The notes below the pieces were generated by a model that saw only the letters and a program-made list of their open reading frames with translations, was not told the origin of the DNA and did no database searches. This document shows positions 59,230 to 64,000 of a DNA stretch of 64,000 nucleotides, one piece after another. Both the position numbers and the translations under genes were made by a program. The stretch comes from Actinomycetales bacterium. GTDB taxonomy: Bacteria; Actinomycetota; Actinomycetes; Actinomycetales; Dermatophilaceae. The stretch is from positions 248,001-312,000 of the forward strand of contig JADKAO010000001.1 of NCBI GenBank assembly GCA_016715285.1. The letters run 5' to 3'. Within the stretch, counting starts at the first letter, position 1. Each line of letters begins with the position of its first letter.

Positions 59230-60954
59230 TTAGTCCTGCTTAGCGCGCTTGACTGCCTGCGGCGCGGCGCTCGGGGCCTCGATGGCCTCGTGCTCGCCGT
59301 GGTGGTGAGCGGCGGCCAACTCGGCCGGCGTCACGGGCTCGACGCGGTCCTTGAAGTAGAAGCGCGACAGCTTGGCTCGGCGGCGTTCCTTCTTGGCGGC
59401 CTTGCTCGACACACCGTTGGCGTCCTTGCCGCTGCCTATGGCAATCGGCGCAGGGGACTCGAACGACACGAGCTTCCAGCGGGTGTACGGGTCCAGGTCC
59501 TCGTGCACCTCGTAGTACTTGCCCTCGGCGGTGCGCACCAGCGTGCCGGACTCGCGCCCGTGCAGGACGGTGTCGCGGTCGTGGCGCTGCAGCGACAAAC
59601 AGATCCGCTTGGTCACCCAGAACGCGAGGACCGGTGCAACGAAGAACAGCACGCGAAGAGCCTCGGTGATGTCGTTGATCGACATCTGCAGGCGGATAGC
59701 CATGATGTCGTTGCCTGCGGCGAGGAACAAGATGATGTATGCCGTGATCGCCGCGACACCCAGCGCGGTGCGCGTGGGGGCGTTGCGGGGACGGTCGAGG
59801 AGGTGGTGCTCACGGTTGTCGCCAGTGACCCACCGCTCGATGAACGGGTAGGCACCGGTGATCGTGTACATGACCGGGATCAGCAGGATCGCGCCGAGGA
59901 AGACGTTCAGGCTCAGCGTGAAACCGAAGATCTCGAACTCGAGCGCGCCCGGCAGCAGTCGGAGGGCACCGTCGGCGAAGCCCATATACCAGTCAGGCTG
60001 TGAACCGGCGGTGACGGGCGACGGGTCGTAGGGGCCGTATGCCCAGATCGGGTTGATCGTGACCAGCGCCGAGATGAGTGTCAGCAGGCCGAAGACCAGG
60101 AAGAAGAAGCCACCAGCCTTGGCCGTGTAGACCGGCATCAGCGGGAAGCCGACGACGTTGTTTTCGGTGCGGCCGGGGCCGGGGTACTGGGTGTGCTTGT
60201 GCACCATGACGAGGATCAGGTGGGCTGCGAACAGACCGACCAGGATCGCCGGGAGCAACAGGATGTGCACCGAGTAGAGCCGGGGGATGATCGCCTCGCC
60301 CGGGAAGGCCCCGCCGAAGACGATGTAGGACACCCAGGAACCGACGATCGGGATCGACCGCATGAAGCCTTCAGCGGCGCGGATACCGGTGCCCGAGAGC
60401 AGGTCGTCGGGGAGTGAATAACCAGCGAAGCCCTCGATGAGCGCGAGCATCGACAGGATGGTGCCGATGACCCAGTTGATCTCACGGGGCTTGCGGAAGG
60501 CGCCGGTGAAGAACACCCGGAACATGTGCACCGACAGCGACACGACGAACATCAGCGCGGCCCAGTGGTGGATCTGCCGGATGAGCAGACCGCCACGGAC
60601 GTCGAAGGAGATCGCCAACGTCGATGAGTACGCCTCGGACATCGTGATGCCCTTGAGCGGGAGGTAGCTGCCCTGGTAGGCGACCTCACCCATGCTTGGG
60701 ACGAACCAGAAGGTCAAGAACACACCCGTGAGCAGGCAGATGATCATGGAGTACATGGCCACCTCGCCGAGCATGAAGCTCCAGTGGTCTGGGAAGACCT
60801 TCTTGAGCATCACGGAGGCACCCTTGGCAATCCCGGTGCGCTCGTCGGCCCAGACGGCGACCTTGCCGGCGGCTGTCTTGGGTGCGCCCAACGGGGCGGC
60901 TTTGGCGTCGCCAGCGCGAAGGTCGGCGGCGCGGGCGCTGGCTGCAGTGCTCAC
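59230..60954 (-). CDS. qcrB: Cytochrome bc1 complex cytochrome b subunit
   Basis: A 574-residue membrane protein with eight or nine helices. Heme ligands are in QIHHWAALMFVVSLSVHMFRVF and LLLPAILVGLFAAHLILVMVHKH. The quinol-site motif and PGEAIIPRLYSVH are in place. A long C-terminal cytoplasmic tail with RAKLSRFYFKDRVEPVTP is typical of actinobacteria. It oxidises menaquinol and is the target of drugs such as Q203 in mycobacteria. The GTG start overlaps the qcrA stop by 4 bp. Confidence 0.97.
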   Translation of the reverse strand: MSTAASARAADLRAGDAKAAPLGAPKTAAGKVAVWADERTGIAKGASVMLKKVFPDHWSFMLGEVAMYSMIICLLTGVFLTFWFVPSMGEVAYQGSYLPLKGITMSEAYSSTLAISFDVRGGLLIRQIHHWAALMFVVSLSVHMFRVFFTGAFRKPREINWVIGTILSMLALIEGFAGYSLPDDLLSGTGIRAAEGFMRSIPIVGSWVSYIVFGGAFPGEAIIPRLYSVHILLLPAILVGLFAAHLILVMVHKHTQYPGPGRTENNVVGFPLMPVYTAKAGGFFFLVFGLLTLISALVTINPIWAYGPYDPSPVTAGSQPDWYMGFADGALRLLPGALEFEIFGFTLSLNVFLGAILLIPVMYTITGAYPFIERWVTGDNREHHLLDRPRNAPTRTALGVAAITAYIILFLAAGNDIMAIRLQMSINDITEALRVLFFVAPVLAFWVTKRICLSLQRHDRDTVLHGRESGTLVRTAEGKYYEVHEDLDPYTRWKLVSFESPAPIAIGSGKDANGVSSKAAKKERRRAKLSRFYFKDRVEPVTPAELAAAHHHGEHEAIEAPSAAPQAVKRAKQD

Positions 60955-61982
60955 TTCTTGCGCTCCCAGTAGCTCGGGCCGACGGGCTCGGCGAATCCTT
61001 GCGGGGCAACGAGGTAGCCCTCGTCGTCAACGGTGATCTTCAACTGCGGGAGAGCCCGCTTGGCCGGACCGAAGATCACGTTGCAGTCCCGGGTCACGTC
61101 GAAGGTCGACTGGTGGCACGGGCACAGCAGGTGGTGGGTCTGCTGCTCGTAAAGACCGACCGGGCAACCGACGTGGGTGCAGATCTTGGAATAGGCGACG
61201 ATGCCTTCGTAACCCCACGACTTGGCCTTCTCACCCAGGCTGTCGTTGGCGAACGACGACGGGTGCAGGCGCATCAGCAGGACTGCGGCCTTAGCCTTGT
61301 CGGCCAGCACATGCTTCGAGTCCTTGATGGTCTCGGGAAGGATGTGGAAAACGGAGCCGATCGCCACGTCGGACGCCTTGATCGGCGTGCGCTCGACGTC
61401 CCGAACCAAGCGGATTGGCTTACCGCCCTCGGGCACATCCCAGATGGTCTCCTTGGACTCTTCGAGCGCCTTGGTGGGGTTACCCATCGAGCCGGCCAGT
61501 TGAACACCGAGCGGGAGGGCGAACAGCCCCATCGCGGTGGCCCCGGTCGCCTTGAGGATCGGGCGACGCTTCAACTGAGCCTGCTCCGCGCCAGCGTTGA
61601 GAATGCCGACAGCCTTGGCGCGGTCCTCGTCGCTGGAGGCGATCGGGTGACGCTCTTCGATGACTTCCTCATCGGACATGAGCGTCTTGGCCCAGTGGAC
61701 CGCCCCGAACCCAATGCCGAGAAGAGAGACCGCGAGGGTCACACCCAGCAAGATGTTGAGCAGGATCGTCTTGCCGATAAACGGGATGAAGACGGTGGTG
61801 TCGTTGGGCACCGCGAAGTAGCTCACGATGAAGCCGAGAGTGCCGATGATGGACAGGGTGAACAATGCCGCCACCTGCCGCTCGGCACGCTTGGCAGCGC
61901 GAGGGTCGTCGTCAGCCGCACGGTGAATGTGTGGCGGAAGTCCGGGATTCTCGAACGTGGCCGGGAGGCCCTTGTCGCTCAT
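60951..61982 (-). CDS. qcrA: Cytochrome bc1 complex Rieske iron-sulfur subunit
   Basis: A 343-residue protein with three N-terminal membrane segments, typical of actinobacterial QcrA, and a C-terminal Rieske domain: CTHVGCPVG and CPCHQSTFDV hold the two Cys and two His of the 2Fe-2S cluster, with the disulfide cysteines. It passes electrons from menaquinol to cytochrome cc. It lies between qcrC (45 bp upstream) and qcrB in one transcript. Confidence 0.97.
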   Translation of the reverse strand: MSDKGLPATFENPGLPPHIHRAADDDPRAAKRAERQVAALFTLSIIGTLGFIVSYFAVPNDTTVFIPFIGKTILLNILLGVTLAVSLLGIGFGAVHWAKTLMSDEEVIEERHPIASSDEDRAKAVGILNAGAEQAQLKRRPILKATGATAMGLFALPLGVQLAGSMGNPTKALEESKETIWDVPEGGKPIRLVRDVERTPIKASDVAIGSVFHILPETIKDSKHVLADKAKAAVLLMRLHPSSFANDSLGEKAKSWGYEGIVAYSKICTHVGCPVGLYEQQTHHLLCPCHQSTFDVTRDCNVIFGPAKRALPQLKITVDDEGYLVAPQGFAEPVGPSYWERKK

Positions 61983-62027
61983 TCGGTCATCGATCCTGTC
62001 GGTTCGTGCGGATTCAGGCGGACGGGG

Positions 62028-62819
62028 TCAGGCTGCCTTCTGGCCAAGCCAGAAAGCGGTGCCGATCATTAAGGCCAGACCGAAGATCCAGATAAACAGA
62101 CCTTCCGACACCGGACCCAGGTTGCCGAGGTTCATACCGCCCACGTTGGGCTGCGACTCGAATGTCTTGAGGTAGTTGACGATGGAGGCTTTGCCTTCTT
62201 CGTTGATGTTCTTGTCATCGAAGACGGGCATCGACTGCGGGCCGGTCAGCATGGCTTCGACGATGTACTTGCCCTCGACGCCTTGCACCGGGGGTGCGTA
62301 CTTGCCGCGGGTCAGTGCGCCACCAGCACCGGAGACGTTGTGACACATAGCGCAGTTGACGCGGAAGAGCTCGCCACCGAGGGCAGCATCGCCGCCTTCG
62401 CCGCTGGAGACCTTCTCGTCCGGAATCGCGGGGCCGGGGGCCAGAGACGCGACGTATGCCGCCATGGCGGCGATCTGCTTCTCGTCGTACATCACGCGCT
62501 CGCCGCGGGGGGCCTGCACGTTCGGGGCGGACAACGGCATACGGCCCGTGCCGACCTGGAAGTCGACCGATGCGGCACCGACACCGATGAGCGTCGGACC
62601 CGACTTCGTGCCTTCTGCGGATAGTCCGTGGCAGGACGCGCAGTTGGAGAGGAACAGCTGGCGGCCCTCGTTGATGGCATCAGCTGATACGGCGGTGGCG
62701 GCAGCTTGGGCCGGCTTGGGCGCAAACAGGGAGTATGCCGCGCCCACGAGCGCCAGCCCGAGGACGAGAAGCAGGGCGATGGCGGCGGGGTGCCGGCGGC
62801 GTGCGGCCAAGGCGTTCAC
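62028..62819 (-). CDS. qcrC: Cytochrome bc1 complex diheme cytochrome c subunit
   Basis: A 263-residue protein with an N-terminal signal anchor (AIALLLVLGLALVGAAYSLF), two cytochrome c domains with CASCHG and CAMCHN heme sites and matching Met ligands, and a C-terminal membrane helix (LFIWIFGLALMIGTAFWLG). The diheme cytochrome cc replaces soluble cytochrome c and links bc1 to aa3 in one supercomplex. The start is GTG at 62817-62819. Confidence 0.97.
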   Translation of the reverse strand: MNALAARRRHPAAIALLLVLGLALVGAAYSLFAPKPAQAAATAVSADAINEGRQLFLSNCASCHGLSAEGTKSGPTLIGVGAASVDFQVGTGRMPLSAPNVQAPRGERVMYDEKQIAAMAAYVASLAPGPAIPDEKVSSGEGGDAALGGELFRVNCAMCHNVSGAGGALTRGKYAPPVQGVEGKYIVEAMLTGPQSMPVFDDKNINEEGKASIVNYLKTFESQPNVGGMNLGNLGPVSEGLFIWIFGLALMIGTAFWLGQKAA

Positions 62820-62871
62820 GATGCAGTCCTGTCGTTGTTGGTCGTCATTGACACGAGTCCGGAGGCGGCAA

Positions 62872-63528
62872 TCACTTGAGCAGGTAGATGACCGCGAACA
62901 GCGCGATCCACACCACGTCGACGAAGTGCCAGTAGTAGGAGGTCACGACCGCACCCACTGCCTGGGTGTGCGTGTAACGGCGCGTCATGAACGTGCGGCC
63001 GATGATGAGCAGGAAGGCGATAAGACCGCCGGTTACGTGCAGGCCGTGGAAACCGGTCGCCATGTAGAACACCGAGCCATAGCGGTCGCTGGAGAGCGTG
63101 ACGCTCTCACTGACGAGCTTGGCGTACTCGTAGACCTGACCGGCGATGAAGATCGAGCCGAAGATGTAGGTCAGGACGTACCACTCGCGCATGCCCCAGG
63201 TGCCGATCTGGGAGAGCTTGCCGGTGCGAGCCACCTGGCCGCGCTCTGCCTTCATGACGCCGATCTGACACCAGACCGAGGAGATGACCAGGATGAGGGT
63301 GTTGCACACCGCGAAGGTGACATTGAGTTTTGCGGTTTGCTCGGCCCACAGCTCATGCGAGACCGCACGGAGCTGGAAATAGACCGCGAACAGTCCCGCG
63401 AAGAACATGAGTTCGCTCGAGAGCCAGACCATGGTGCCGACCTGAACCATGTTGGGTCGGGTCGCCGGTCCGTGCCCGGTGCTGACTGGGTGCGCTGAGA
63501 TCGCCGATGCTGTCGCCACGCGCGACAT
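62872..63528 (-). CDS. ctaE: Cytochrome c oxidase subunit III
   Basis: A 218-residue membrane protein with five helices, as in short-form subunit III of actinobacteria. Markers: MVWLSSELMFFAGLFAVYFQLRA, YVLTYIFGSIFIAGQVYEYAKL and TGFHGLHVTGGLIAFLLIIG, ending SYYWHFVDVVWIALFAVIYLLK. It belongs to the aa3 oxidase whose other subunits are at 54.2-57.3 kb, and leads the ctaE-qcrC-qcrA-qcrB transcript. Confidence 0.97.
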   Translation of the reverse strand: MSRVATASAISAHPVSTGHGPATRPNMVQVGTMVWLSSELMFFAGLFAVYFQLRAVSHELWAEQTAKLNVTFAVCNTLILVISSVWCQIGVMKAERGQVARTGKLSQIGTWGMREWYVLTYIFGSIFIAGQVYEYAKLVSESVTLSSDRYGSVFYMATGFHGLHVTGGLIAFLLIIGRTFMTRRYTHTQAVGAVVTSYYWHFVDVVWIALFAVIYLLK

Positions 63529-63788
63529 TATGGCGTGTCCAGGGGGAGCGCGTGTGACCGACCCCCCGTTTTTTCTGACACGGAGTCGGTTTATTGCGTG
63601 GATCAGGCATGACGTGAGTCACGTTGAGCACGGAACCCGGGTGTGCCCTACCTGACCTGAGCGCCATCTCGTGTCCGGAGCCGACGCCCGGAGTGGTGGT
63701 CCCGGGGGATCGGAGGGGATATGAGTGGACCGCGCAGGGGACCGGCGGGTTCGCTGGGAAGACACTGGCGGGTCGATAGCATGTGCCC
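63529..63788. promoter_or_regulatory. Divergent upstream region of ctaE with an ACGTGA palindrome
   Basis: This 260-bp stretch has no gene. It separates ctaE from the receiver-like gene. ACGTGA-G-TCACGT at 63612-63624 is a perfect inverted repeat with one central base, about 85 bp upstream of ctaE, and could be a regulator site. CCCCCCGTTTTTT at 63564-63576 is an unusual T-run for this genome. I cannot name the regulator. Confidence 0.4.
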
Positions 63789-64000
63789 ATGACGTCATCG
63801 CACGCTTCCGCCGCGCCCGCCGCGCCCGCTCACCAAGCACAGGTTCGGCAGTTGTCCGTACTTCTTTATAGCGACGACGTGACCGTTCGGGATGCGGTGC
63901 GCGTTGGCGTCGGTCGTCGACCTGCTCGTGACGTCGAGGTCGTGCAATGGCACGAGTGCGCAACTCACCAGGCGGTCGTGGACGCCGCCGACGCGGGGGG
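63789..64000 (+). CDS. N-terminal part of a receiver-like protein (partial)
   Basis: The frame opens with ATG at 63789 and runs off the window after 70 codons. After an Ala/Pro-rich start (SSHASAAPAAPAHQ) it shows QLSVLLYSDDVTVRDAVRVG, which resembles the first strand, acidic pair and first helix of a CheY-like receiver domain, then DVEVVQWHECATHQAVVDAA. The Asp-Asp pair position is plausible for Mg2+ binding. The rest is needed to say more. Confidence 0.6.
   Translation, partial: MTSSHASAAPAAPAHQAQVRQLSVLLYSDDVTVRDAVRVGVGRRPARDVEVVQWHECATHQAVVDAADAG

Overview
This is a GC-rich chromosomal segment of an actinobacterium. The gene order is close to the glnE/glnA - lipB/lipA - sucB - gcvT - adoK - ctaC/qcr region of Mycobacterium, and the style of the genes (GTG starts, 4-bp ATGA/GTGA overlaps, aa3-bc1 respiratory genes, polyphosphate glucokinase, zinc-ribbon/Nif3/RNase H cluster) fits Actinomycetota, probably Micrococcales. 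A family such as Intrasporangiaceae/Dermatophilaceae is an inference only. I see no prophage, transposase, CRISPR array or rRNA. The window is dense core genome and most sequence is coding.

Layout. 1-6.2 kb: tail of an unknown gene, tRNA-Val, Nif3-like protein, zinc-ribbon coiled-coil protein, RNase H/phosphatase fusion, yaaA, an RNB exoribonuclease and a fructosamine-kinase-family protein. 6.3-6.7 kb: RNase P RNA. 6.8-13.1 kb: a RecQ helicase fused to a phosphoribosyltransferase-like tail, pgi, a metallo-beta-lactamase-fold hydrolase, polyphosphate glucokinase and map. 13.3-17.9 kb: small SPOR-like protein, glnA2 and glnE. 18-20.8 kb: DevR/DevS-like two-component system around a universal-stress-like gene. 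20.9-22.6 kb: rhodanese lipoprotein, DMT permease and a small unknown protein. 22.8-28.7 kb: glnA1 with a tandem GlnR operator, RDD protein, DUF4191 protein, lipA, lipB and an oxidoreductase. 28.8-36.4 kb: Ser/Thr kinase, TIGR01777 epimerase, two-lipoyl-domain E2, lpd, a membrane-anchored zinc protease and two small proteins. 36.5-42.3 kb: gcvT, then a cobalamin-riboswitch-controlled ECF transporter operon. 42.3-50.4 kb: serine hydrolase, DUF3043, M20 dipeptidase, nadA, an AspT-type transporter and glycerate kinase. 50.5-54.1 kb: erpA, adoK, aat and a TusA/cysteine-desulfurase-like pair. 54.2-63.5 kb: ctaCDF on the plus strand facing qcrB-qcrA-qcrC-ctaE on the minus strand, with three small genes between. 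The window ends inside a receiver-like gene.

The most unusual signal is not a gene. The non-palindromic octamer GTATGCCG (reverse complement CGGCATAC) occurs 92 times by my reading (50 on the plus strand, 42 on the minus), about one per 700 bp. A random model at roughly 68% GC predicts two or three. It occurs in every reading frame, puts rare ATA and GTA codons into genes, lies inside RNase P RNA and the cobalamin riboswitch, and three times forms a close inverted pair between genes that would fold as a terminator-like hairpin. This pattern (dense, both strands, in genes, paired in terminators) is what DNA uptake sequences look like in Neisseriaceae and Pasteurellaceae. To my knowledge none is established in Actinobacteria. 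The second notable item is a cysteine-desulfurase-like protein, coupled to a TusA-like protein, that contains no lysine at all and so lacks the PLP-binding residue.
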